A stretch of 64,000 nucleotides of DNA from Gammaproteobacteria bacterium (GTDB taxonomy: Bacteria; Pseudomonadota; Gammaproteobacteria; Pseudomonadales; Pseudohongiellaceae). The translations under genes and the position numbers were made by a program. The stretch is taken from assembly GCA_029253585.1 (NCBI GenBank), contig JAQWZF010000033.1, positions 1-64,000 on the forward strand, read 5' to 3'. Below the pieces are notes generated by a model. That model did no database searches, was not told the DNA's origin, and saw nothing but the letters and a program-made list of their open reading frames with translations. Every line of letters begins with the position of its first letter. Position 1 is the stretch's first letter. This document shows positions 43,892-52,723 of this stretch, one piece after another.

Positions 43892-45121
43892 CTATTGAAG
43901 TTGATATGCGGTCAGTCTGCCGCTATTCCCAAATACGAACAGGCGACCGTTGTTGGCAATAAGATTCGCCCTGACCCCATCGTTGTCTGCCTGAATTCGA
44001 CCTACGATACGCCCATCAATTTGCGACAGTAGGTGTACATAACCTTCATAATCAGCAACCGCGATGTAGTTGCCTATTGCAGTCGGCGCTGTAATTCGTC
44101 GATTAAGAAGATCAGAATTATCCCAAACGATATCTTCGCTATTGTCTCGTATCGCAAAGACCTGACTCTTGTCGTCGCAGTAATAAATATTGCCAAAACC
44201 CTGAGCCATGCCATGATAGCTCGAAGCTTCCATGCCCCAGACGATGCGACCGGTCGACACCTCGAAGGCCATTAAGTTGCCTTGATAGCTCGAAGCTAGA
44301 ATGCGACCACCGTCTAGAAGTAAATCACCATCTACATCGATGACACGGTCGATGTCATAGTCTCCCTCGGGCACGGCTACGCGCTCTTCCCAAATATAGA
44401 CACCATCGTCTGCCGTTACGGCGACCAGCGTACCGTTGCTAAACCCGGCAATGACCGAATCGGGAGTAATTGCCGGCTTGCTGCTGCCGCGTAATGTCAG
44501 CGCGGGCTGCGTAGTCTCATAGATCCAGCGCTGTTCACCGTCCTCGGCGTCCAGCGCTACCAATTTGTCATCTACCGACTGCGCAACGACAACATCGCCA
44601 TTAGTTTGAGGAGCAGAGAGAACTTCACTAGTAACCTCGTGACGCCATTTCAGAGTTCCGTCATCTTGGTTTAGCACCACTAGCTCGGCACTTTCTGTGG
44701 CTAGCATTACCATGCCGTTGCCAGCTCCCACGCCGCCGGTGATAACGCCATCGATACGGGTTCTCCATATCGCGTTACCGGACGTGCTATCGATTGCCGC
44801 GACATTGCCATTTTCGCTGGCCGCATAGATAACACCACCATTGTAGACGGGCGTAATTTCTGTGTAGTTCGCGCCCTGCCCGTTGCCGATGTTCACGTCC
44901 CACTCTCGGCGCAAAACGACTTCGCTGGCGATAGTGACAAGAGGCGTAGGCGGATTAGTTTCATCGTCACCAAACCAATTGAGCGGATTGAGACTCGCGG
45001 CACTAAATCCAGAACAGGCTGTTAGTATCGACGCAAAAGTGAGAAGCCCTAACAGCCTAGCCCCGGATATCGCGCATCTTTGTCTTGATCCATTGCTAGC
45101 TGGCTTCATCATGGGATTCAT
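43892..45121 (-). CDS. bamB: Outer-membrane assembly lipoprotein BamB
   Basis: A 409-aa eight-bladed propeller with a lipoprotein signal (LLGLLTFASILTACSG, lipidated Cys36). Repeats include VAAIDSTSGNAIWRTRI, LVVLNQDDGTLKWRHEV, LVALDAEDGEQRWIY and LMAFEVSTGRIVWGME. It is a subunit of the BAM complex at the inner face of the outer membrane. It follows yfgM closely (32 bases) and precedes der, the standard order. A start at the second or third Met is possible. Confidence 0.93.
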   Translation of the reverse strand: MNPMMKPASNGSRQRCAISGARLLGLLTFASILTACSGFSAASLNPLNWFGDDETNPPTPLVTIASEVVLRREWDVNIGNGQGANYTEITPVYNGGVIYAASENGNVAAIDSTSGNAIWRTRIDGVITGGVGAGNGMVMLATESAELVVLNQDDGTLKWRHEVTSEVLSAPQTNGDVVVAQSVDDKLVALDAEDGEQRWIYETTQPALTLRGSSKPAITPDSVIAGFSNGTLVAVTADDGVYIWEERVAVPEGDYDIDRVIDVDGDLLLDGGRILASSYQGNLMAFEVSTGRIVWGMEASSYHGMAQGFGNIYYCDDKSQVFAIRDNSEDIVWDNSDLLNRRITAPTAIGNYIAVADYEGYVHLLSQIDGRIVGRIQADNDGVRANLIANNGRLFVFGNSGRLTAYQLQ

Positions 45122-45153
45122 CTGGCTTTCGTTTCGATTCGGGTTGCTGTGGC

Positions 45154-45831
45154 TTAGCTTTCGACTGCAAGATCGTCTAGCTTCATGCGCAGACCATCGC
45201 TGTTCGATCCTGCTTCCTGAGCCGCAATATAGGCATCATGGGCATCCACTTCCCGGCCCATAGCCATGTAGATATCACCGCGCAGTTCAGAGAAGCCGGC
45301 CTCAAAAGTCTTAGGGTCTAGATTGTTAACAAGAGCAAGGGCACGCTCCGCATCACCCTTGGCAAGTATGACGCGACCGAGACGCAGACTGGCAGTCAAG
45401 ATCAGTCCTTCATTGGCGTCACTTAAAAGCCCGCCCTGCTCGTTGTCTAGAATCCATTGCAGGGAAGCTTCCGCCGCATCCAGATCGTCATTCAATACTG
45501 ATTGCTGCGCAGCGAACAGCGAACCCAATTTGGCATAGGTCGAAGCGCCATGCTCGGCTCGAAGCTGCTCACCCAGGTCGATTATTCGAGAGGAGTCCAG
45601 TGGCAGCAGCAATGTACCAGGCTGCCCGGCCTCATTGATCGCCAAGCTGAGTATTTCCTCGTACATATCCGAGGCACCATCCAGCTCAGCGTTACGAGAA
45701 TTAGTCCAAACCAGCCAAGAAGTGAAGGCAGCGAGGCCCACAACAGTGATTAGTATCAACTGCTTGCCGTTTTCTTCCCACCACTTCTTAAGCGTTTCTA
45801 TTGTTTCTTCTTCTGCCGCGTTAATCGCCAC
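45154..45831 (-). CDS. yfgM: YfgM-like inner-membrane TPR protein
   Basis: A 225-aa protein: a cytosolic N-terminal stretch (ETIETLKKWWEENGKQ), one helix (LILITVVGLAAFTSWLVW, about residues 24-41) and a periplasmic TPR domain (LGSLFAAQQSVLNDDLDAAE, AKGDAERALALVNNL, ELRGDIYMAMGREVDAHDAY). YfgM works with SecYEG and chaperones at the inner membrane. Gene order hisS-yfgM-bamB-der is conserved in the class. Confidence 0.9.
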   Translation of the reverse strand: MAINAAEEETIETLKKWWEENGKQLILITVVGLAAFTSWLVWTNSRNAELDGASDMYEEILSLAINEAGQPGTLLLPLDSSRIIDLGEQLRAEHGASTYAKLGSLFAAQQSVLNDDLDAAEASLQWILDNEQGGLLSDANEGLILTASLRLGRVILAKGDAERALALVNNLDPKTFEAGFSELRGDIYMAMGREVDAHDAYIAAQEAGSNSDGLRMKLDDLAVES

Positions 45832-45973
45832 GACTCACTCCTTATACCTTGATTTTTTCTGACAGTTTGGGCCTATCCGGATTATCAGACCATCGCAATC
45901 GGCAAACTATCCCTGACCAACCGCTAATTCTACCTGTTTAAGGCTCGGCTGACACGAATCAATGCTGCTATCA

Positions 45974-47260
45974 CTATGAAATACTGAGAATTTCGGCCAG
46001 TTTGGCGCCGCATTGGGCCAGTTCTACGCTGTGTGAGTCACCAGAATCATCTAATTGCCGTATTTTGACCGCTGTCAGGGGCGCATTGGCCTCTGTTTCC
46101 AGCACTATAGCTACCCGCGCTCCGCTGTTAAACGCGCGTTTCATCTGATTATTGTATTTGCCACCGCCGCAGTGAGCGATGAGTCCAATCTCTGGAAATT
46201 TTGCGCGCAATTGCTTGGCAAGCAGCTGTGCCTGGCCACTGAGTTGGCCACCCACCACTACCATATAGACATCGATGACTTTCGCTGTGGATTCAGGAAT
46301 CTTATCCAGGGAATCCAGCATGAGCACAAGGCGTTCGACGCCCATGGCAAACCCGGCAGCAACTGTTGGCTTGCCACCCAGCTGCTTCACGAGGCCGTCG
46401 TAACGGCCACCGCCACAAACCGTACCCTGAGCGCCCAGAGAATCGGTAGTCCATTCGAATACACAGTTATTGTAATAATCCAGGCCTCTAACCAGTCGTG
46501 GATTCTCCACAAACTCAATACCCACCTGGGTAAGTAGATTCTTTAGTTCGGTGTAATGCTCGCTGCTCTCGTCACTGACATAATCCACAAGAGCCGGCGC
46601 GCCTTCCAAGACTTCTTGAACGACCGGGTTCTTGCTATCTAGCACTCGCATAGGATTGCTGTGCATTCGATTGCGGGCGTCGTCATCCAGCTCACTGGCA
46701 TGGAACACTAAAAAGGCTGTCAAGGCGGCGGCATAGCGCTTTCTATCTTCCGCTGCACCTATGTTGTTTATCTCTAAGGTCAGGTAATCCTCTAACTGCA
46801 GGTCCCGCCAGAGCATCGCCGAAAGCTGAATTACTTCGGCATCGATATCCGGTCCAACCATGCCGAAAGCCTCGACGCCAAATTGTTGGAACTGTCTATA
46901 GCGCCCCTTCTGCGGTCGCTCGTGACGAAACATTGGGCCCTGATACCAGAGTCGCTGCTGCTGATTGAAGAGCAATCCATGCTGATCGGCGGCGCGCACA
47001 CAGCCGGCAGTGCCCTCGGGACGCAGACTCAGATTGTCGCCGTTGCGATCGTCGAAGCTATACATTTCCTTCTCGACGATGTCAGTGACCTCGCCGATGG
47101 AACGTTTGAACAGCTGTGTCTGCTCAAGAATCGGGAAGCGGATTTCGCGATACCCAAAGCGATGGACTACCCGTTGAAAACACTTCTCAACGTATTGCCA
47201 ATTGGGTGTTTGATCGGGAAGTATGTCATTCATACCTCGAATTGCTTGTAGTTTCGCCAT
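45974..47260 (-). CDS. hisS: Histidyl-tRNA synthetase
   Basis: A 428-aa class II synthetase. Motif 2 (YQGPMFRHERPQKGRYRQFQ) and the His-A and His-B loops (LVRGLDYYNNCVFEW; GGGRYDGLVKQLGG) are intact, as is motif 3 (AAGFAMGVERLVLML). The C-terminal anticodon domain ends the protein. It charges tRNA-His. It lies between ispG and yfgM on the same strand. Confidence 0.97.
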   Translation of the reverse strand: MAKLQAIRGMNDILPDQTPNWQYVEKCFQRVVHRFGYREIRFPILEQTQLFKRSIGEVTDIVEKEMYSFDDRNGDNLSLRPEGTAGCVRAADQHGLLFNQQQRLWYQGPMFRHERPQKGRYRQFQQFGVEAFGMVGPDIDAEVIQLSAMLWRDLQLEDYLTLEINNIGAAEDRKRYAAALTAFLVFHASELDDDARNRMHSNPMRVLDSKNPVVQEVLEGAPALVDYVSDESSEHYTELKNLLTQVGIEFVENPRLVRGLDYYNNCVFEWTTDSLGAQGTVCGGGRYDGLVKQLGGKPTVAAGFAMGVERLVLMLDSLDKIPESTAKVIDVYMVVVGGQLSGQAQLLAKQLRAKFPEIGLIAHCGGGKYNNQMKRAFNSGARVAIVLETEANAPLTAVKIRQLDDSGDSHSVELAQCGAKLAEILSIS

Positions 47261-47277
47261 AGGTCTTTAACTGATCG

Positions 47278-48390
47278 CTAGCTGGAGGCGATTAGGTTCT
47301 CTTCCATTTGCTGCTTCTCGGCAACGCGCTTACGCACCATTGCCTCTAATTCATCCACAAGATTTTCATTATTCACCTTGTGATCGGGTACGCCTTCTTT
47401 GTAGACGAGATTATTTGGACTGGCACCGGTCAGGCCAATTTCGGCTACTTTTGCCTCTCCAGGGCCGTTAACGATACAGCCTATGACAGCGACATCGATT
47501 GGCATAGTGATATCTTCCAACCGAGTCTCAAGTTCATTAACCACAGAGATAACATCGAAATTCTGCCGTGAGCAACTAGGGCAAGCCACGAGATTCACCC
47601 CCTTATGCCGCAGGCCAAGGCTCTTTAGAATATCGAAGCCAACTTTGACTTCTTCTACCGGATCCGCGGCGAGAGATATCCGGATCGTGTCACCTATGCC
47701 GTCCATCAGCAGAGCCCCCAATCCTATAGCAGACTTTACTGTGCCGGACCGAAGCCCTCCCGCCTCGGTGATGCCGAGATGGAACGGCTGATCTATCTGC
47801 GTGGCGAGACTGCGATAAGCCGCCAGGGTCATAAAAATCTCGGAGGCTTTGAGACTAATCTTAAAATCCTGAAAGTCGAGTTTGTCAAGAATATCGATCT
47901 GCGTGAGCGCCGACTCGACCATTGCCTCGGCGTTTGGCTCCTTGTACTTACGTAGAAGATTCTTGCCAAGAGAACCTGCGTTAACACCGATTCGAAGTGG
48001 AATACCCTTGTCCTTCGCGCTATCGACGACGGCACGAATGCGCTCCTCGCTACCGATATTGCCGGGATTTATTCGCAGACAGTCAACGCCATAGTCCAGT
48101 ACCTTCAGCGCGATGCGATAGTCGAAATGGATATCAGCCACCAGAGGCACTTCCACGTTCGCGCGGATTTTTTTGAAGGCCTCCGCTGCGTCCATGCTTG
48201 GAACCGATACACGAACGATATCTACTCCCGCGGTTACCATACGGCTTATCTGCTCTAGAGTGGCCTCCACATCGCAGGTCTCAGTGTTAGTCATAGTTTG
48301 CACGGATATAGGCGCATCACCGCCTACCGCGACATTGCCGACCATAATCTGCCGTGTCTTACGGCGCTTTATCAAGGAATTAGTACTCAT
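47278..48390 (-). CDS. ispG: 4-hydroxy-3-methylbut-2-en-1-yl diphosphate synthase
   Basis: A 370-aa IspG, which makes HMBPP in the MEP isoprenoid pathway with a [4Fe-4S] cluster. N-terminal TIM barrel with [14 protein letters not shown] and the C-terminal cluster domain with [10 protein letters not shown] and [10 protein letters not shown] supplying three Cys. A conserved Glu ([11 protein letters not shown]) is the fourth ligand. ATG 48388-48390; rodZ ends 4 bases upstream on the same strand. Confidence 0.97.
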   Translation of the reverse strand: MSTNSLIKRRKTRQIMVGNVAVGGDAPISVQTMTNTETCDVEATLEQISRMVTAGVDIVRVSVPSMDAAEAFKKIRANVEVPLVADIHFDYRIALKVLDYGVDCLRINPGNIGSEERIRAVVDSAKDKGIPLRIGVNAGSLGKNLLRKYKEPNAEAMVESALTQIDILDKLDFQDFKISLKASEIFMTLAAYRSLATQIDQPFHLGITEAGGLRSGTVKSAIGLGALLMDGIGDTIRISLAADPVEEVKVGFDILKSLGLRHKGVNLVACPSCSRQNFDVISVVNELETRLEDITMPIDVAVIGCIVNGPGEAKVAEIGLTGASPNNLVYKEGVPDHKVNNENLVDELEAMVRKRVAEKQQMEENLIASS

Positions 48391-48393
48391 GGG

Positions 48394-49491
48394 TTATAAG
48401 CCTACAGTGAGGCGTGCGGAGTTGTCGATTCGAATATTTTCTGCCAGATCAATTTCATCGCCGTTAAGACTCACCCGCGCAAAATGTGCATCGCCTAGCA
48501 GGATATTAAAGGGCGCACTTCCCGTGATCTCCAAAATATCCCCCGCCTCACGGATATCACGATAGATCTGCTGAGATTCACTGTCGTTCACTTCGATCCA
48601 GCTCTCGCCGGTGAAGCTTATGCGCAGCACATCATCTCCAATTGCCTCAATCGATATGACTCGAGGTTGCTCTGCATCGAGAGCCGAATCTAATTCCGGC
48701 ACGCCAGATTCCGTTGCTGGCTGTTCCACAACAGGCGCCTGTATTGCAACGCTTAGATCTTGATCGCCACCCGGCGCCTCAATAACAACATCGGCAGGCT
48801 CAAGGACTGTCAGTGGCATAGATTCAATGCCGTCTAAACTAGATTGATCTTCTACTGTGCCGCCCGCATCGACTATCGAGGGCGAACTGCTTGTCGGTTG
48901 TAGCGAGGGCGCAGAGCGCTCCTTTGCGTCGACCTCTAGTGTTAATTGCGGCTGCCTAGTAATTTGCTGTTCAGCCTGCTGGAAGAGTGCGGGGCGAATC
49001 CCATCGGCACTATTCGTAGATTCCGAAGTAGTTGGCATTTCAGAAACCACATCATCACCAAAATAGCTATTCACCAACCACAGACCCAGGAAGCCTCCGG
49101 CGAAAACCAGCAAAGACACGATGACCAGAGGCTTGTTTCTATCTTTTTTCCTGCGCGCACTAAGTTGTCGGCTCGCTTCTACGATCTTGGCCTGCTGCTG
49201 GGTATTAAGTTCATCGTAGCGCGCTAGAAGATCCTCTGCGTCCAAGCCGAGCAATAAGGCGTAGCTCTTGATATAGCCTTTAGCGAAAACGGCACCAGGC
49301 AACTTCTCATAATTATTGGACTCCAATGCCTTGACGTAATGCTTTGTAATATGGAGCTGATCAGCGACTTCTTTCTCGTTCAGGCCCAGTCGCTGTCGCT
49401 CCTGGAGCAGCACTTCGCCTGCCGTCGGGATCTTCTCGTCGTTGGAGACACCGGTCTCATCCATAAGATCATTTGGCTCAGTTTGCATCAC
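48394..49491 (-). CDS. rodZ: Cell-shape protein RodZ
   Basis: A 365-aa protein with an N-terminal helix-turn-helix (GEVLLQERQRLGLNEKEVAD and LHITKHYVKALESNNYEKLP), a Lys/Arg stretch and one helix (PLVIVSLLVFAGGFLGLWLV, about residues 119-138), a Pro/Ser/Glu-rich linker and a C-terminal beta domain of the DUF4115 type (DDVLRISFTGESWIEVNDSE). RodZ links MreB to the membrane for rod shape. Its start overlaps the pilF end by 14 bases. Confidence 0.93.
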   Translation of the reverse strand: MMQTEPNDLMDETGVSNDEKIPTAGEVLLQERQRLGLNEKEVADQLHITKHYVKALESNNYEKLPGAVFAKGYIKSYALLLGLDAEDLLARYDELNTQQQAKIVEASRQLSARRKKDRNKPLVIVSLLVFAGGFLGLWLVNSYFGDDVVSEMPTTSESTNSADGIRPALFQQAEQQITRQPQLTLEVDAKERSAPSLQPTSSSPSIVDAGGTVEDQSSLDGIESMPLTVLEPADVVIEAPGGDQDLSVAIQAPVVEQPATESGVPELDSALDAEQPRVISIEAIGDDVLRISFTGESWIEVNDSESQQIYRDIREAGDILEITGSAPFNILLGDAHFARVSLNGDEIDLAENIRIDNSARLTVGL

Positions 49492-50298
49492 TTAGCCTTT
49501 GAAGCTGCTGGTATTCAGGCGAACTAGAATAGAGAGTCGAAAGCACCAAAATTAAAATTTCTACTAACTCTTCATTCTCGAAGTAACCTTCAATTTGAAT
49601 ACCTGCGAGCAGCGCTCGTGGCGTATGCGGAAGCTGGAGAAATTCAATGATTGTCAGATAGCTCTGATAGTGTCGTCGCGCACTAAAGTAGTCTTTCTGG
49701 CCGAATTCGAGCAGTGACAGCTCGAGAGCTGCGATGATTAGATTTCCATCTAGCTGCAGCGCTCGCTGAAAGGCGATTCGCGCATCATCCACCTGATCCA
49801 TTCGCAAAGCACTTCTTCCCAGACCTTCGAAGGCAAGGGCTTGGCCCTCATAACTAGTATCGCCCGCTACCCTTTCCAGCTGTTCATAGGATTCTCGATA
49901 GCGTTCCTGCGAGAACAACATCGCTGCGTGATTATTACGAGCCCGGGAATTATCACGATCCAGGCTGACTGCGCGACGAAAGTTGGAATCCGCCAAGTCT
50001 CGGTCCCCTTCTCGTTCAGCTATCAGCGCCAATACCTGATAGGCGTCCAAAACCTTGTCATCGACATCCAGCGCATTGTTAGCGTGTCGCCGCGCCCCTG
50101 ACATGTCATTGTTGTCGAAATAAGCTAATGCTAGCTGCACATAATCAGCTGCCGCTTGATCTCCGGAGGCATCGACTATGAAGCCGCCCGTCGTTGGAGT
50201 CACGCAAGCTGTCAAGAGCATAGAGTCAGCATAACAGCGAGCACAGAAGTTCGCTTCCTGTTGAGTGATTTCAAAATTTCAAGCTTTATGAATAACAT
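49478..50298 (-). pseudogene. pilF: Type IV pilus biogenesis lipoprotein PilF/PilW with apparent frameshift in the signal peptide
   Basis: The mature domain (49478 to about 50206) is an intact TPR protein: ARRHANNALDVDDKVLDAYQ, AEREGDRDLADSNFRRAVSL, ALRMDQVDDARIAFQRALQL. In this frame the first ATG (50219-50221) gives only MLLTAC, too short for export. In the next frame, ATG 50296-50298 gives MLFIKLEILKSLNRKRTSVL then AVMLTLCS and TGA 50212-50214. One extra T in CTCTTGAC would join them as ...TLCS-LTAC, a perfect lipobox. PilF/PilW supports secretin assembly for type IV pili. Either a real frameshift, coupled re-initiation across the 10-base overlap, or a sequence error. Confidence 0.75.
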
Positions 50299-50361
50299 GA
50301 TCTTCTACCGCGTACCTATTTTTTGGAGTTTATACAAGACCATCCCCGTTTATGCAGGGTT

Positions 50362-51540
50362 CTATAGTCTGTCGGCAGTTACCGCCAGATTATCAGTACT
50401 ACCGAACACTTTGGCACCATCTTTGACTGCAGATTCACTCTGCGCCTTACGGCGCTTATGCCTCTCGGCACGACGCGTCTGATCCTCCACGTCTCCAACT
50501 AACTGCCCGCAGGCAGCGCCAATATCATCTCCACGGGTGGTGCGCACCGTTACTGTGTATTCAGCTTGCTGCAATATTTGCCGAAAATTCGATACCGAGG
50601 ATGAGCTGGGCCGCCGATAATCGCTCAGGGAAAAAGGATTAAACGGTATCAAATTAATCTTGCAAGGAAGTTGCTCTAGTAACTTTGCCAGGTCGCGAGC
50701 ATGCTGCCTGTGGTCGTTCACCCCTGCAATCAAAGTGTATTCGATGACTGGAACCCGCTTATCCGACAAACTATCCATATAAGACTGCACCGAACGCAGT
50801 AATTCCTTAATTGGATATTTCCTGTTGATTGGCATGATCTGACTGCGTAATTCATCATTTGGGGCATGCAGAGAGACTGCAAGTGAGGCATTCGTATAGT
50901 CTTTCAACTTGTCTATCGCAGGCACAACACCCGAAGTACTGATGGTCACTTTCCGCTTCGATAGTCCATAGGCGCAATCTTCCATCATGATGCTCAAAGC
51001 CTCCATGACATTATCGAAGTTTAGTAATGGCTCGCCCATGCCCATCATTACGACATTGCTAACCTGGCGTTCCATTTTTCCTTCGAAGGCGCCCAGATGA
51101 TTATTCGCCCACCACAGTTGGCCAATTATCTCTGCCACGCTTAGGTTACTATTGAAGCCTTGTTTGCCGGTTGCACAGAATGAGCAATCCAGGGAGCAGC
51201 CTGCCTGAGAAGAGATGCACAACGTGCCTCGCCCAGATTCCGGTATAAATACCATTTCGACATGGCTGCCACTGGCCACTTCCACAATCCACTTGCGGCT
51301 ACCGTCTTCCGATTTGTAGTCTTCCAGAATCTTTGGGATTGAAATATCTGTAGCTTGCTTGAGCTTTTCGCGAAGGTCCTTGCTGATATCGGTCATAGCA
51401 TCGATATCCAGCACTCCGCGCTGATGAATCCATTTCAGAATTTGATCAGCGCGAAAGGGCTTCTCTCCCAAGTCGGCGAACAACGCCCGAAGATTTGCCA
51501 GAGAAAGACCAGCTAAATTGGGTTTGTGAATCGCCGTCAT
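50362..51540 (-). CDS. rlmN: 23S rRNA/tRNA adenine C2-methyltransferase RlmN
   Basis: Start at ATG 51538-51540 with GAGGAA 9 bases upstream; 392 aa. Radical-SAM motif CSLDCSFCATG, FNPFSLSDYRRP, and the methyl-carrier Cys in the C-terminal DDIGAACGQL. It methylates A2503 of 23S rRNA and A37 of some tRNAs. The final 30 residues (RRAERHKRRKAQSESAVKDG) are a basic extension. Located between ndk and pilF, as usual. Confidence 0.95.
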   Translation of the reverse strand: MTAIHKPNLAGLSLANLRALFADLGEKPFRADQILKWIHQRGVLDIDAMTDISKDLREKLKQATDISIPKILEDYKSEDGSRKWIVEVASGSHVEMVFIPESGRGTLCISSQAGCSLDCSFCATGKQGFNSNLSVAEIIGQLWWANNHLGAFEGKMERQVSNVVMMGMGEPLLNFDNVMEALSIMMEDCAYGLSKRKVTISTSGVVPAIDKLKDYTNASLAVSLHAPNDELRSQIMPINRKYPIKELLRSVQSYMDSLSDKRVPVIEYTLIAGVNDHRQHARDLAKLLEQLPCKINLIPFNPFSLSDYRRPSSSSVSNFRQILQQAEYTVTVRTTRGDDIGAACGQLVGDVEDQTRRAERHKRRKAQSESAVKDGAKVFGSTDNLAVTADRL

Positions 51541-51569
51541 GCTCAACTTTCCTCTAAAGGAGTTTTGCT

Positions 51570-51992
51570 TCAGGAACAAATTTCGTCGTCATTGAAAAAA
51601 TAGCTGACTTCGCGTGCCGCCGAGGTCGTGGAATCAGAGCCATGCACTGCGTTGGCATCGATAGAATGTGCATAATCGGCACGGATAGTTCCTGCTGCCG
51701 CCTCTGCCGGGTTGGTAGCACCCATAAGATCTCGATTTAGCATGACAGCACCCTCGCCTTCCAGTGCAGTGACCATTACAGGCCCTGAAGTCATGAATGC
51801 GATGAGATCTTTGTAAAAAGGTCTTTCCTTGTGCTCAGCGTAGAATCCGCCGGCTGATTCGTCGTCTAATTGCAGCATTTTCGCGGCAACAATCTTCAGA
51901 CCAGCTTTTTCGAAGCGGGCATAGATCTCGCCGATAACGTTCTTCGCTACGGCGTCAGGCTTTATAATGGATAGTGTACGTTCGATCGCCAT
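51570..51992 (-). CDS. ndk: Nucleoside diphosphate kinase
   Basis: Start at ATG 51990-51992 ([18 protein letters not shown]); 140 aa. The catalytic His is in NAVHGSDS and the nucleotide-binding loop contains [18 protein letters not shown]. It balances NTP pools by phosphate transfer from ATP. Confidence 0.97.
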   Translation of the reverse strand: MAIERTLSIIKPDAVAKNVIGEIYARFEKAGLKIVAAKMLQLDDESAGGFYAEHKERPFYKDLIAFMTSGPVMVTALEGEGAVMLNRDLMGATNPAEAAAGTIRADYAHSIDANAVHGSDSTTSAAREVSYFFNDDEICS

Positions 51993-52094
51993 CTTAACTC
52001 CAATGTGTGGTGGATTCGTGAGAGCGCGCATTATACGTGGTAATTTTTGGATTTTGTACGCTTTTAACGAATAAATACGCTATTTTTCAGAGGC

Positions 52095-52292
52095 TTAATC
52101 GGCGACTTCTTCCATCCAAGCAGCTTGAATACCCTCCAGAATTTTCTCACCACAGCGATCCGGGTCATCGTCAAAGTCATCCAGGGCCAGTACCCATTTC
52201 CTCAGATCGACGAAATTAACATATTGTGGGTCGGTGTCGGGGAACTGGTCGCTAAGCTCTATGGCGATATCGAATACATCGGTCCATTTCAT
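52095..52292 (-). CDS. iscX: Fe-S assembly adaptor IscX
   Basis: A 65-aa acidic protein beginning MKWTDVFDIAIELSDQFPDT with the family DP-Q-x-V-x-F-x-D-L segment (DPQYVNFVDLRKWVLALDDF). IscX binds IscS and modulates iron delivery. Located directly after fdx (gap 10 bases), the conserved order. Confidence 0.95.
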   Translation of the reverse strand: MKWTDVFDIAIELSDQFPDTDPQYVNFVDLRKWVLALDDFDDDPDRCGEKILEGIQAAWMEEVAD

Positions 52293-52302
52293 ACGCTGCC
52301 CC

Positions 52303-52641
52303 CTAGTGCTCTTCAGAAACCATATTGATTGTGTACTTCGGAATTTCTATGACGAGATCGGACTCCCCAACCAGAGCCTGGCAGCTCAGGCGCGATTCCG
52401 GCTCCAAGCCCCAGGCCTTGTCTAGATAGTCCTCTTCGTTCTCCTCGGCCTCCTCTAGCGAATCGAAGCCCTCGCGCACGATAACGTGACAGGTAGTACA
52501 GGCACAGGACTTTTCGCAGGCATGCTCAATCGAGATGTTATTTCGAAGTGCTGCATTGAGAACAGTCTCATCCTTTCCTGCTTCGATTGTTAAGCCGTCA
52601 GGGCAGATCACTTCATGTGGAAGAAAGGTTAGCTTAGCCAT
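52303..52641 (-). CDS. fdx: [2Fe-2S] ferredoxin of the ISC system
   Basis: A 112-aa adrenodoxin-type ferredoxin with cluster ligands in EHACEKSCACTTCHVIV and RLSCQALVG. It supplies electrons for Fe-S cluster assembly. Downstream of hscA on the same strand. Confidence 0.96.
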   Translation of the reverse strand: MAKLTFLPHEVICPDGLTIEAGKDETVLNAALRNNISIEHACEKSCACTTCHVIVREGFDSLEEAEENEEDYLDKAWGLEPESRLSCQALVGESDLVIEIPKYTINMVSEEH

Positions 52642-52723
52642 TTCGGTTTAAATTTCCCTTGGTCGAGGATTAACGGTAATTTTATTCGGTGAACAGTATC
52701 ACCTGACCGACTAACTAGTCGGT

